Positions 1-10,356 of a stretch of 64,000 nucleotides of DNA are shown one piece after another. The notes beneath the pieces are model-generated. The model was not told the origin of the DNA and did no database searches. It saw nothing but the letters and a program-made list of their open reading frames with translations. Within the stretch, counting starts at the first letter, position 1. Each line of letters begins with the position of its first letter. The translations under genes and the position numbers were made by a program. The stretch comes from Oenanthe sinensis (Eukaryota > Streptophyta > Magnoliopsida > Apiales > Apiaceae), in the NCBI GenBank assembly GCA_028671895.1, contig CM053796.1, positions 26,348,860-26,412,859 of the forward strand, given 5' to 3'.

Positions 1-1
1 A

Positions 2-1000
2 ATTTTCAAACACCTCATTGGAAAAACCGTGGAAGTGTACGTTGATGATATACTGATCAAGAGCCTTGATAAGGCCAATCATATAGACCACCATAAAGAG
101 GTTTTCCTGCCAAGTGCGCATTTGGTGTAGGATCGGGAAAGTTCTTTGTCCTGATGGTGTCCAAGCGGGGCATTGAGGCAAACCCCGAAGAAATCAAAGT
201 CATCCTCAACATAGAACCTCCAAGTTCCATCAAAGATGCCCAGAAACTAACCGGAAGGATTGCTAATTTGGGGGAAATTCATATCTAAGTCCGAAGACAA
301 ATGTCTATCCTTCTTCAAAACACTCAAGAAGGTGAAAGACTTTGTGTGGACCGATGAAAGCCAAGCTGCTTTTAAATATTTTAAAAGGTATATAGCTGCG
401 CCACCTCTATTAGAAAAGACTTATCCTGATGATGTGCTCTACTTATACTTAGAGGTGTCTGACAAGGAATTGAGTGTCGTTCTTGTGAAATAAGAATTAA
501 AGGTTCAAAAATCCATCTACTATGTAAGCAAGGTGCTGCATGGAGCATAGATAAATTACTCCACCATTGAGAACTTCGCGCTAGCCTCGATGGCCTCGAG
601 AAAACTATGCCCATACTTTCATGCGCACAAAATTAAAGATTTGACAAACCAACCTCTACGGAACATCATGCACAACCCCAAAACTAATGGGATAATGATC
701 AAATGGGCCATTGAACTTGGTGTGTTCCACATCAAATATAATCCCCGAACAGCCATAAAGACACAATCACTTGCTCACTTCATGGTTTAATGCACCATTG
801 ACAACCAAGAAGTCGGGGGGCAGGACAAGGAAGAAGTTCAGATTCAAGAGCAAGTGAAAGAAGTTAAGGAATACTGGGTTCTCTATTTTGACGGAGCGTC
901 AAAAACAAATACGAGTGAAGCTGGTCTAGTTCTTCAAAGTCCTGAAGGATTCACCGTGGAATATGCTATCAAGTTAGAGTCCCACTCGCGAGACTCATGG
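2..1000 (+). pseudogene. Ty3/gypsy (Tat-like) pol fragment: reverse transcriptase and RNase H
   Basis: This is the decayed middle of a Ty3/gypsy polyprotein that would copy element RNA into DNA. Reading from base 2 gives the reverse-transcriptase core with the YVDD catalytic motif (about 38-50), followed by the usual connection to an RT-type RNase H (a stretch reading WTDESQAAF near 349). From about 866 a second RNase H-like segment begins (YWVLYFDGASK). Two RNase H domains in series are characteristic of the Tat group of plant Ty3/gypsy elements. The frame is broken by several shifts and stops (for example the stop near 491), and the fragment ends near 1,000, where it meets an antisense coding relic; integrase is missing. 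The left end lies outside the window. Family is fairly certain from motif order; the exact lineage is inference. Confidence 0.82.
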
Positions 1001-1860
1001 GCGGCGACATCCCTTTGGCAGATTGTCACTTCTTCAGATTTCTCCCACTCTTTAGCCTTGTGTAGAGCTGCTTAGAAATAGACATTTCCCTGAAAAATGG
1101 AAAGAATTAAGATCGAGAAGAGCACACAAATGCAAAAAGAAAAAGGAATGGAGTATGACACCAACTGAATTAACTATGGAAATACTAATGAAATGACTTA
1201 CCAATATGATGCTCTGAGAACCAAGTGCCTCAATATCCCCAAGAGGACTAATCTCAACTATCGCCGCCCGTTCGATAGGAGGTATGACACATCTTGACCA
1301 ATGCTTGGCCAGTTGAATATCACTAAGAATGGATTCCCTTCGCGGACCGCCCAATCAGGAGTCCAAGGCTTGGTTTCAGCCTGGGAATGGGATGACTCTC
1401 CTCGGACACGTTTCTCCCTCCGGTTAGTGTCTTGGGACCTGTTGAAGACGGCTGGAATCCAGGGTTCAGGAGGATTTTCATAGACCAACCTAGTTTGACA
1501 CATCTTCATCGTCTCCTCCTCACCAACAGGCTCATCAATAGCTACATCAACTAAAATAATAAAACATCAATATGAGACAAGGTTACTTCATAAAAATGAA
1601 CAAGTAATGAAAAAATGTTACACTTGTCAGAAACATTACTAAGGCCAACGACCTTCAACAAAACTTCACTAAAAAATTTTCAGAAGTGAGTTTACCCATT
1701 GTCTTCACAAATGGACAGAATCTGCGCTTTCCTTTCAGGGTTGATGCAGTCCGGATCAATTGAGCCGTCGACGACTTTGGTAAAACGGTTGTGAAATGTG
1801 TTATCCCAAACTCCATCCTCCAAATGAACATACATGAACTCATGTTTTCAACCATGATTA
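1000..1860 (-). pseudogene. Antisense multi-exon accessory ORF relic of the Tat-like element
   Basis: On the minus strand three coding-like blocks can be joined by plausible plant splice sites. Block 1 (about 1,860-1,697) ends at a GT donor. An intron of about 147 bases ends with TTATTTTAG at about 1,550. Block 2 (about 1,549-1,205) contains the segments ENPPEPWIP and DWAVREGNP, then a one-base deletion, then a segment with KHWSRCVIPP. A GTAAGT donor at about 1,204 and a TTTTTCAG acceptor at about 1,095 lead to block 3, a charged probable coiled coil (KAKEWEKSEE) after an in-frame stop. Extra ORFs, often antisense and downstream of pol, are known in Tat-lineage Ty3/gypsy elements; this location fits. 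Function is unknown. It could instead be a captured host gene. The copy is dead. Confidence 0.5.
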
Positions 1861-2448
1861 TTATCGGGGAAAGGCTTTATTTTACAAATGTGAGGAACAC
1901 CCGGGCGATGCTGGATGCACAACCCACCCCGGGTGAGTGATGAGAGTATTTTTAAACTGAAAAATGCTCATAAACAAAACAACATCTAAAGATGTGTTCT
2001 TACAAAGACATACCATCAAGAAGCACAAGATAAGTTTTCATGTATTGGGAACTAACTGACAGGGGTTGACACGAAGGTTTCCAAGCAAAATGGGAATGAA
2101 CGGATAAATGAGAAACCTAAGACCTGACTTACGCATTTCTTTGAACACATATAGGAACGGGGGTCACAATTGCACGACCGACCGCCATTACGAGCACAAT
2201 GCAAACTATATGGAGGATGAAAATGATACAACCGCGCAAGTCTCGTGCGACCAGGACCCGGGCGACAAGGGCACCCCTATGCGATCAGGAGGCGACCAGG
2301 AATTGGGCGACCTGGATTCCCCTCGCGACCAGGGTTCCACCTGGGTAGGGCTGTAATTCGGGTCGAGCTGCTCGCGAGGAATCTCAATGAATCTCGTTTA
2401 TACGTATGGAATTGCTTAAAAAATAAGTGTGAACGTCCCGAAACATTA
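1861..2448. other. Non-coding 3' region of the gypsy element
   Basis: No convincing gene. Between about 2,228 and 2,345 there is a GC-rich run of irregular repeats of the word GGCGACC with variants, unlike the AT-rich surroundings. The short frames across it look like by-products of the repeat. It is most likely 3' untranslated sequence of the Tat-like element. Confidence 0.45.
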
Positions 2449-2610
2449 GAAATTAAATGAGTTAAAAAGAACGCTTCCCCATAACTTATTCAAGTTACAA
2501 AGAACCACGAAGGCTAGCCCCCCAAATACTCGAAATTAAATGAGTTAGAGGGGGAGTGAATATTTCCCCGTGACTTATTCAGGTTACAAAGAGCCTCAAA
2601 GGCCAAATCG
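2449..2610 (+). repeat. Two tandem copies of an 83-bp unit
   Basis: Two imperfect copies, each opening with GAAATTAAATGAGTTA (2,449 and 2,532), run head to tail with a period of 83 bases. Both carry a CTTATTCA, GTTACAAAGA block followed by a purine-rich AAGGC segment. They lie in the 3' untranslated region of the gypsy element, just before its polypurine tract. Confidence 0.7.
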
Positions 2611-2747
2611 TCGCAAACGTGTAAGTCACTCCACACTTTGCGCTGAAAACGATACCCAGATTTAGGGCCGATAAGCATCGATTGCTCAAACAAGACCCCG
2701 AGTCTGGTAATGACTGTTAAACTCCCACGAAACAAGACTCGTTTCCT

Positions 2748-2764
2748 GGAAGTTGGGGGGCAAA
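2748..2764 (+). other. Polypurine tract of the gypsy element
   Basis: The purine-rich stretch GGAAGTTGGGGGGCAAA lies directly before the TG that opens the LTR at 2,765. It is the expected primer site for plus-strand DNA synthesis in LTR elements. Confidence 0.6.
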
Positions 2765-3260
2765 TGATGTGCCTGAAAATAAGCCCTAAAAAACACAATT
2801 AATGTGGCATTAATTAGACCTAGTTTGGTCCTAAGGGGAGGGCCATTTAATGAGGCCTGAAACCCTAATTATTAAATAAATTTGTAATTAATTAATTAGC
2901 TAAATATACAACTAAGTAATTGTGTCCAACTAAAAAGAAACTACTCCAAATAGTAACCTCCAAGACACCTCAATCAATAAGGAAATATAATCCTACAAGG
3001 AAACAACATATTACATGGAAACGTCCATCAAGGAGGTGACTTGCCCAATGACCTCGATTATTTGTTAAATTCATAATTAATAAATAAGGAAAATAATCAA
3101 CCTAATTTATATCTCCTAATATAAGGCGATCATTGAAAATAAACTACTTCTACTAAAGGAAGGATACAGAATCCTTCAAGGAGGTTTCTTTCCCACCAAG
3201 GTTCATAACCCTAATATGATTCTAAGACTCTCAATGTCCATACAAAGGGCGTAACATCTC
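2765..3260 (+). mobile_element. Left part of the gypsy 3' LTR, split by element A
   Basis: The sequence opens with TGATGTG after the polypurine tract and runs to the ATCTC target site of element A. The remaining LTR resumes after A at 32,121. The two parts flank the same duplicated ATCTC, which shows that A jumped into an existing gypsy LTR. The sequence is non-coding and AT-rich. The left boundary is inferred from the polypurine tract and a TG start, because the partner LTR is outside the window. Confidence 0.6.
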
Positions 3261-3785
3261 TGAAAGGCAGAGTGTCTAAACTTGTAACACTGTAACTTAT
3301 GTAACTCAACTAAAGAAAAGATATTTAACCGGAAGACAATCAAGAACAAGAAGTCACAAGTAAATCAATGCAAAATGAAGACAAGGTAATTGATACAATT
3401 CAACATGTTAAATATGATCAATCAAAGAAGAAATCATTGGAAGAAGTTCAAGTGAAAGTTGTTCATGCCTCAGTGATTTGTAACTTAAAGAATCAAGATC
3501 ATAACTATCAGTATCAATAAGGCTAATTGATTTCAAGTGAAAAAGAAAGAAAGCAACTATTGGAAAGCCACATTACTAATTGAATATGGTAATCTGTTCA
3601 GAAGCAAGAACCCTATCAAGACTAGTAACTTATGAACCAGACCATTGCATCAAGTGTCAGGACATTGATAGTAAGTTTATGTCAATAATAGAGTTCCATG
3701 TTCAAGAGCTTGTTGAAGAATATAGAAGTCAAGAAGAAATCACAAGTTCAAGATGTTTCATTGAAGTTTCAAATTGAAGCCCAGA

Positions 3786-4050
3786 ATTTCTTTAAGTACT
3801 TACTAGGGAACCTATATAGAAATTCCTATCTAGAAATTCTAGATAAGTTTCTACTTAGAGCCAAGTAGAAATTCTGGAGGTGGAAATATTTTCTAAGTAC
3901 ACAAAGAAACTATCTAGAAATTCCTATGTAGAAGTTCTACTTTAGTTTCGAGATAGAACCTAAGTAGAAATTCCTATGTAGAAGTTCTATTTGAGTTTTG
4001 AGATAGAGCAAGTAGAAATTTCCATGTAGAAGTTCTACATAGAGGACAGT
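3786..4050 (+). repeat. Short-word array in the U3 region of the A LTR
   Basis: Degenerate copies of words such as TAGAAATTCCTATG, TAGAAGTTCTAC and TTTCGAGATAG are strung together. Several are internally palindromic (GAAATTC, TAGAAGTTCTA). The array ends about 130 bases before the TATAAATA box. Related arrays lie in the leader, in the pol-ORF3 spacer and in the solo LTR of the same family. Confidence 0.85.
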
Positions 4051-4181
4051 TTCAACATGACACATGACATCATCTAGATGGCAGATTTCCAAGCTTTCAA
4101 GACAAGATAAGATTTACGTGGAAAACATTGAGCCACTCATATCTTATCTTTTGAAGACTACAAGTCATAGATTACAAGTAG

Positions 4182-4189
4182 TATAAATA
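4182..4189 (+). promoter_or_regulatory. TATA box of the A 5' LTR
   Basis: TATAAATA lies after the word array and about 275 bases before the LTR end, a suitable place for the element's main promoter. Prediction from motif and position only. Confidence 0.55.
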
Positions 4190-4465
4190 GAAGTACTTGT
4201 GTAATGTTTTATAAAGAGAGCAATATTAAGAAAAACACTTGTAAAAGAGAGAGAGAGAGAGTATTCACAAAGCTTAGTATCATTTACTACCCTCTTTACT
4301 TCTGTTGTACTACTGTAATGAATGTTGTAGCAACCCTTTCAAGTTATATATAAGACATATATTCCTTGAATCATTGTGTTCATTTATTACATAATATTTA
4401 TTGCTTCATAAAGTTGAAAAGTTGTATTCACCCCCCCCCTCTACAACACATTTGGACCTAACAAT

Positions 4466-4477
4466 TGGTATCAGAGC
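4466..4477 (+). other. Primer-binding site of element A
   Basis: TGGTATCAGAGC, two bases after the LTR end, is complementary to the 3' end of initiator methionine tRNA, the usual primer for plant Ty1-copia reverse transcription. Confidence 0.92.
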
Positions 4478-5241
4478 TAAATGTTTGACATACAAAACAT
4501 AGATCCTTGTGCTTGGTAGAGATTTGTGAGTTTTCATTTCCAAATCTACTTTTCAAGCTTTTCTTGAAAAGTGTGCTTTAATTTGTTTATCAGTGAAAAC
4601 TCATTCTAAAAATTATTTAAATACTCCAAGTGTGATTATTTAACTTGGGTGGATTTTAGATAATTTTTGTGAATTATTCTGGGTACTTTGGTTTGTGGTG
4701 TTCTTCACATTTTTCTTGATAAAGAAGACAAACCCATCAACTTCTGATTACCTTTTCAAAAGACAAAAAGTGAAAAAGGTATTATTGGCTTTTGATTGGA
4801 CAACATACTCACTGCACAAAAAGAAATTACAGAAGACTCTATACCTATCACGTGGGTGTTAGGTGAGTTAAAACACAAAAGTTAAAAAGTGTAAAAAATA
4901 ATATTGTTTATTCAATATTAAAAGTGACCTGCAACAAATTTTCTCTAAGGACAAAAGTTTTACATAGAATTTCTACTTAAGAATTTCTACTTAGAAATTT
5001 CAACTTGAGCAGAGTTTCTACTTGATGAAAATTTTGACTTGGATAGAATTTCTACTTAGTGAAATTTCGACTTAGGCAAAAGTTCTACATAGATTTTTTA
5101 CATAGCCTAGTCTTTGGTACTTAGAAATTTTTGGTGACCAGGATTTGAACTTTGATTTATTCTGAGATAATTCGATTTTCTTTTAATTACTACTCAAGTA
5201 ATAAGAAAAGTTTATTATCTCTACTCTAAATCTACATTAAG
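4478..5241 (+). other. Leader of element A with a word array
   Basis: Untranslated leader between primer site and gag ATG, with no gene. From about 4,955 to 5,130 it repeats the same type of words as the LTR (TTTCTACTTAG, GAAATTTCGACTTAG, AGTTCTACATAG), so the array family is present in a third position of the element. Confidence 0.7.
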
Positions 5242-8200
5242 ATGGCACCTAAAAATAAATTCAATATTCCAATGTTCAACCGAGATCACTATGAAGAATG
5301 GGTTTTGAGAATGAAACTCTACCTTGAGTCCGTTAATCCTGAATATCTAGAAGTCCTTATCAAGGGTAAATTTGTTCCGATGGTTGTTGTTCCTGAGCAT
5401 ATGGAAGGAGATGTGATTGTACCACAACGGTCTGAGCCTAAAAAGGCAGCGGACTTTTCAGATGCTGATAAGGAGCAAATAGCTTTAGATACGTCCGTAC
5501 GACAAACCTTGATGGAATCCCTAGATCATGAAATGTTTAATGTAGTCAAAGGACTAACTACAGCTAAAAAGATTTGGGATAAAATAGAGGTCGTCATGGA
5601 AGGTACCGCTGAGGTCAGAAGCAACAAAACACTTATACTCAAGATGGAGTATGACACCTTCAGAATCAGAAAAGGTGAAAGCATAACTGATGTCTATCTA
5701 AGATTCAGTCAATTATTGTTGGATTTGAATCTGAGAGGTATAACTCTCCCCATGGTTGAAGTTAACATGAGATATCTAAGGAACCAGCCGAAGAGTATTG
5801 AGCATACAGTCTACGCAGTAAGAGAAACCAGAGATTTGCATACAACCTCTCTGGAAGAATATTATGGAATTCTAAAGACCTATGAGCTGGAGACCCTTCA
5901 AGATCAAGCATGGGACAATGATTCAAAAGGAAAGGAAGCTGCATCAGGATTAGTTGCTGTTAGGTCCAAATGTGTTGTAGAGGGGGGGGGGGGTGAATAC
6001 AACTTTTCAACTTAATGAAGCAATAAATACTTTGTAATAAATGAACACAAAGATTCAAGGAATATATGTCTTATATATAACTTGAAGGGGTTGCTACAAC
6101 ATTCATTACAATAGTACAACAGAAGTAAAGAGGGTAGTAAATGATACTAAGCTCTATGAATACTCTCTCTATCTTTTACAAGTGTTTCTCTCAAATATTG
6201 CTATTTTTCAAATGTTACACGAGTACTTCTATTTATACTACTTGTAATCTATGACTTGTAGTCTTCAACAGATAAGATATGAGTGGTCCAATGTTGTCCA
6301 CATAAATCTGATCTTGTCTTGAAAGCTTGGAAATAGCCAACCAGATGATGCCATGTGTCATGCTGAAATTGTCCTCTATGTAGAACTTCTACATAAGAAT
6401 TTCTACTTGGCATCTCGAACATTTAAGTAGAACTTCTACATATGAATTTTTTACTTGTCATCTCGAACATTTAAGTAGAACTTCTACATAGGAATTTCTA
6501 CATAGGCTTTATCTCGAATATTCTAAGTAGAACTTCTACATAGGAATTTCGAGATAGAAATGTTCTACTTGCAGAATTTCTACTTGGATCTAAGTAGAAA
6601 CTTATCTAGAATTTCTAGATAGAAATTTCTACTTAGGTTCCCTTATAAGTACTTAGAGAAATTCTGGGCTTCAACTAGAAACTTCAATGCAACATCTTGA
6701 ACTTAAGATTTCTTCTTATCTTCTATATTCTTCAACAAGTTCTTGAACATGGATCTCTATTACTGACATAAACTTGCTATCAATGTCCTGACACTTGATG
6801 CAATGGTTTGGTTCATAAGTGACTAGTCTTGATAGGGTTCTTGCTTCTGAATAGATTACCATATTCAATTAGTAATGTGGCTTTCCAATTGTCGCTTTCC
6901 TGATTCTTCACTTGAAATCAATTAGTCTTATTGATACTGATTGTTATGATCTTGATTCTTTAAGTTACACATCACTGAGGCATGAACAACTTTGACTTGA
7001 ACTTCTTCCAGTGATTTAATCTTTGATTGATCATAATTAACCATGTTAAATTGTATCAATTACCTTGTCTTCAATTTGTATAGATTTCTTTGTGACTTCT
7101 TGTTCTTGATTGTCTTCCGGTTAAGTATCTTTTCTTTAGTTGAGTTACATTAGATATAGTGTTACAAGTTTAGACACTCTGTCTTTCAGTTGCTGATGAG
7201 GAAGAGTCTAAAAAGGCAAGAGTTGTAGAAAAACCTAGATCATCACCTGCAACACATCAAATTGATAATGATAATGAGTGCACCTCTAATAGTGATGATG
7301 ACTACTACACCCAAGAAGAGCTAGACAACATGGATGATAGTGTCGTGGCATACATGGTAAGGAAGTTCAGCAATATAAGATTCAGAAAGAGTAACCGACC
7401 ACAAAGAAAATCTTCATCTTTCTATCGGGTTACTAAGGGTGGTGGTAGCTCCTCAGGTTACAAAGGGAAAGGCAAGAGTTCCAGCTAAAAATCTCATTTG
7501 GATTTCAAAATGAAGTTCAAATGCTATAACTGTGGTGAAGCTAGACATTTTGCTACAGACTGCAAGAAGCCAAAACAGACCTATCCCAAAGAGACTTATG
7601 AAGCCCTCAAAAGCAAGTATGAAGCCCTGGTGAAGGAAAGACATGGAAAGAAAGCTTTAGTTGTAACAGAAGGCAGAGCTTGGGATGATTCAGATGAGGA
7701 AGAGGTTACTCATGCAGCAAACTTTGCCCTCATGGCTGAGACATCAAGTGAACCAGAGGTACCAGTTCTAACACTTAAAGAAGAAATGTCTATTGATTAT
7801 TATAAGGTGCAGAACGGGGCTGCTAGTAAGGTGAATGTTGATAGTGACACATTTAAGAAGATAACTGGAATCGGTGTAGGATTTGACTATTCAAACTTAT
7901 CTAAGAAAGAAGGGAAAAGACCTGTTGACACTAGTTCCAGTGAGATCAAAAATGAAATACCTACAATTCTTAAATCAGTTGTCAAACCTATCTTTAAACA
8001 CTTTATTGCTCATGAAGAAGGAGAGATTGACTTGTTAGTTAGATATGAAATTGAAATGGAAGATCGCAAGAAAGAACAACCTGTAACTCCTACTAAATCA
8101 GTTAAAATCAAATCACCTAGAGAAGAATCTAGACCAGGATTAGGAGCTAAGGCTATTAAACAACATAGTAGAAAGTAAAAAGGCATAAAAGGGGATAAGG

Positions 8201-8477
8201 CAGAAGGTGTGAAGAAAGAGTGTTATCACTGTAGATCAACTGGACATCTTTCTTATGCATGCAAATCTAACATGAATATTCCTGTTGCACATGCCATGCC
8301 TGTACCACTCACAATGAATAACATGCATAAGAATCATGCACAATGTGGTCAACCTAATTGTATGCAAGCACTTTTAACGTCATGTAAACATTTGTGAACT
8401 TGATGAATGCAACTAGCCAATCATGTCTAAATTCTTCTGCTAGTTCTAATGTCAAAAAGAAGCATGTAAGAGCTAAG
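5242..8477 (+). pseudogene. gag region of element A, interrupted by a solo LTR
   Basis: Gag would form the particle around element RNA. Translation starts at 5,242 (MAPKNKFNIPMF), with a UBN2/DUF4219-type copia gag domain over the first 230 codons. At 5,957 it is cut by the solo LTR; sequence after the duplicated GTTGC resumes the same reading frame. Two CCHC zinc knuckles follow: CYNCGEARHFATDC (about 7,519) and CYHCRSTGHLSYAC (about 8,219), joined by an acidic and lysine-rich linker. In-frame stops occur at 7,486 (TAA) and 8,176 (TAA), and a frameshift lies close to 8,395. The frame is cut again at 8,477 by element B and goes on after 21,170. The original start is supported by the position after the leader and by the match to copia gag N-termini. 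Confidence 0.87.
5958..7188 (-). mobile_element. Solo LTR of family A inside element A gag
   Basis: A 1,231-bp reverse-complement copy of the family A LTR, beginning TGTTAGGTCC and ending GTCTTTCA on the plus strand, with the perfect 5-bp duplication GTTGC (5,953-5,957 and 7,189-7,193). No internal region is present, so two LTRs recombined after the insertion. It carries a divergent version of the family array at about 6,370-6,640 (words ATCTCGAA and AAGTAGAACTTCTACAT), and the C-rich run as a long G run (about 5,982-5,995). It marks a second insertion of this family into one of its own members. Confidence 0.95.
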
Positions 8478-10342
8478 TGTTAGGCCCCGAAAGTATCGTA
8501 GAAGGGGGGGTTGAATACGATACTCCACTAAATTAAAAATTCTTTCGAATCTTTTGCGGATAAATAATTTAGCGTTCGTTCAGTGGGTCCGTGTTCGGGA
8601 GTGTTTAGCTGTTTAGGAGGCAGGCTTACTAATTTTCTGTGTTTATGATTTAAACAATAATGATCTATAAAATTAGCAAGTAATTAAAAGCGAGACAGGT
8701 TTCCGGGAATATTACTTTCGTATTAACCCCAGGGGTTTTGCTACACCCAGTTAAATTAATAACTGGCTTCCAAAGAACATTGTTCTTTGCTTCTAGAGAG
8801 ATAAAGCTAGATCCCTATTACAATGTTTGACAGTATTTAATAGTAACGGAATCAAGCTAACAGTGAGTGTTTTACAGTAGCCCTAAACATTTGAGACATA
8901 TTTAACCGGCTAAAATGTAAAACCCAGGAGAAGAAGGTATAGATTTGGCATGGTGACTTCTTCTTCTCCGGCTTCGAAATATCTCACTGCCTCTCTCTTG
9001 ATTGGCTGTGTCTCCACCAACCGTATTAAACAAAATGAATAATTCATTTTATTTAATATAGTGTAGACTTTTCAAATCAATAGAATTGATTTGCTTCACA
9101 ATTGCTTAAGTCCCTGAGTTGCGCCTTAAGAGTGTGAGTGGTGTATGGAAGCTGAGTTGCGCCTGTGACTTTGAGTTGCGCCTTGAATGTGAGTTGCGCC
9201 TTGAATGTGAGTTGCGCCTATACAGTGGTTACCCTGTATAGGCGCCACTCATGCCTTGGTAAATTCACAGCATGTTGCGCCTGTATGTGAGTTGCGCCTA
9301 CACTCTTGTTGCACTGTGTAGGCGCCACTCATACACTGTCTTTGACTTAGAAACTCTGAACAGCTGAGTTGCGCCTCTACTCTGTAATCACTGTGATGGC
9401 GCCACTCATGCCTTAGAATCTTTTGTGCCTTGGACAAGATATGTTGCGCCTATACACTGCTTCCCCTGTATAGGCGCCACTCATGATATAGATTCTAAGT
9501 TCAACATATTTCCTGAGCTTTGGATATATTAGTTGCGCCTGCACTCTTGCTTCACTGTGTAGGCGCCACTTAACATTTCCTTGACATTTTCTTGCACCTG
9601 GAAATATATGTGTTGCGCCTCTCCATTGCTTCAAGAGTATTAATCCACCTTATGTAGTAATACTTGCCTTAGCATATTTCTTTGAAATGCTTGAAGTATT
9701 TACCACTTTATTTCACTCCTTGGCTTGGCTTGATCAACTGATTTTCTTATGATTAATCAAGGTAATTCTCTTCTTGTTGTGCTGACGCTTAGTGCACTGG
9801 TCTGGTTCACAAACGACTAACACTGAATTGAGTTCCCTTGATTTCTTTTCTGTTTCAGATGAGTAAGCTAGGACTGTTGCATTGCTTCAAAACACTGACT
9901 GTTGATAGACATGTAATTTCACTGGAATCTTTTCTGGTACTTCGACAACGTCTTCATTACTACAATCCAGTTCAAGACTGCAGCTGTCTTCTTTAACCTT
10001 TGTCTTCACCCTTCTGGATTCCTATGCTTCGAACATTGCCTATTTCCAATCAATGCTACTACACTGAAATCTGTTAGTGGCACTGCAATACTGAATCTTC
10101 AACACTTATCTGAAACCCTGAAAGTCTTTAAACATTGTTCTTCACTGAGGCATGAACATCTAAATGAACTTCTTTCAGTGACCTGTAGTAGACTTCAAAA
10201 CTTCTTCTAATGTCTTGATCCGCTGTATCTGCCATGTCTTCATGTCTTGCTGATTTCTGTGTAGGCGTAGTATTATTTACCTGTCCTGTTCTAGTGTTGA
10301 GTTATCATGATTACTATACATACAGCTTTGTAATCACCAACA
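8478..10342 (-). repeat. 3' LTR of element B
   Basis: The 1,865-bp LTR runs from TGTTAGGCCCCG to CACCAACA on the plus strand; read on the minus strand it starts TGTTGGTGATT. It carries the hairpin-word array at 9,116-9,630 and the conserved boxes at 9,784-9,822 and 10,141-10,180. A possible TATA-like TTAAATAT (minus strand, about 8,900) lies on the transcription-start side of the array. The G-run GTAGAAGGGGGGGTTG near 8,499 is shared with other copia LTR ends in the window. Small open frames here recur in both LTRs and are not genes. Confidence 0.93.
9116..9630. repeat. Hairpin-word array in the B LTR, first copy
   Basis: Eleven copies of GTTGCGCC and five of GGCGCCACT alternate. Pairs form strong stems, for example GCGCCTATACAG with CTGTATAGGCGC separated by eight bases (about 9,225-9,247). 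Arms differ between hairpins but stay complementary within each, which suggests that pairing is maintained. Confidence 0.85.
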
Positions 10343-10356
10343 ATCTCCCCCTATTT
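10343..10356 (-). other. Polypurine tract of element B
   Basis: On the minus strand AAATAGGGGGAGAT immediately precedes the LTR that starts TGTTGGTG. The same kind of tract lies beside the LTRs of elements A and C. Confidence 0.85.

Larger units (their letters stand above)
3261..4463 (+). repeat. 5' LTR of element A
   Basis: The 1,203-bp LTR begins TGAAAGGCAG and ends CCTAACA. It matches the sequence at 30,966-32,115 along its length. Differences include several substitutions near the start and an extra 45-50 bp repeat unit in this copy. A possible TATA box (TATAAATA, 4,182-4,189) lies after a word array at 3,786-4,050, so transcription would start near 4,210. A C-rich run (4,431-4,439) lies close to the end. 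The small open frame at 3,580-3,777 recurs identically in the other LTR and is not a gene. Confidence 0.93.

Noticed and set aside
2108..2460. Gly/Asp-rich frames as a gene
   Set aside because: They arise from the GGCGACC-type repeats in a gypsy 3' untranslated region.
3580..3777. 65-codon frame occurring identically at 3,580 and 31,285
   Set aside because: It is within both LTRs of element A and is duplicated only because the LTRs are; no protein motif.
9116..9630. Regular GTTGCGCC repeats with variable parts between them, superficially like a CRISPR array
   Set aside because: They lie inside an LTR that is present twice, form alternating inverted stems, and the sequence is plant nuclear; no cas genes are seen.
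9249..9634. Two minus-strand frames that recur at 20,072-20,457
   Set aside because: By-products of the hairpin array in both LTRs of element B.
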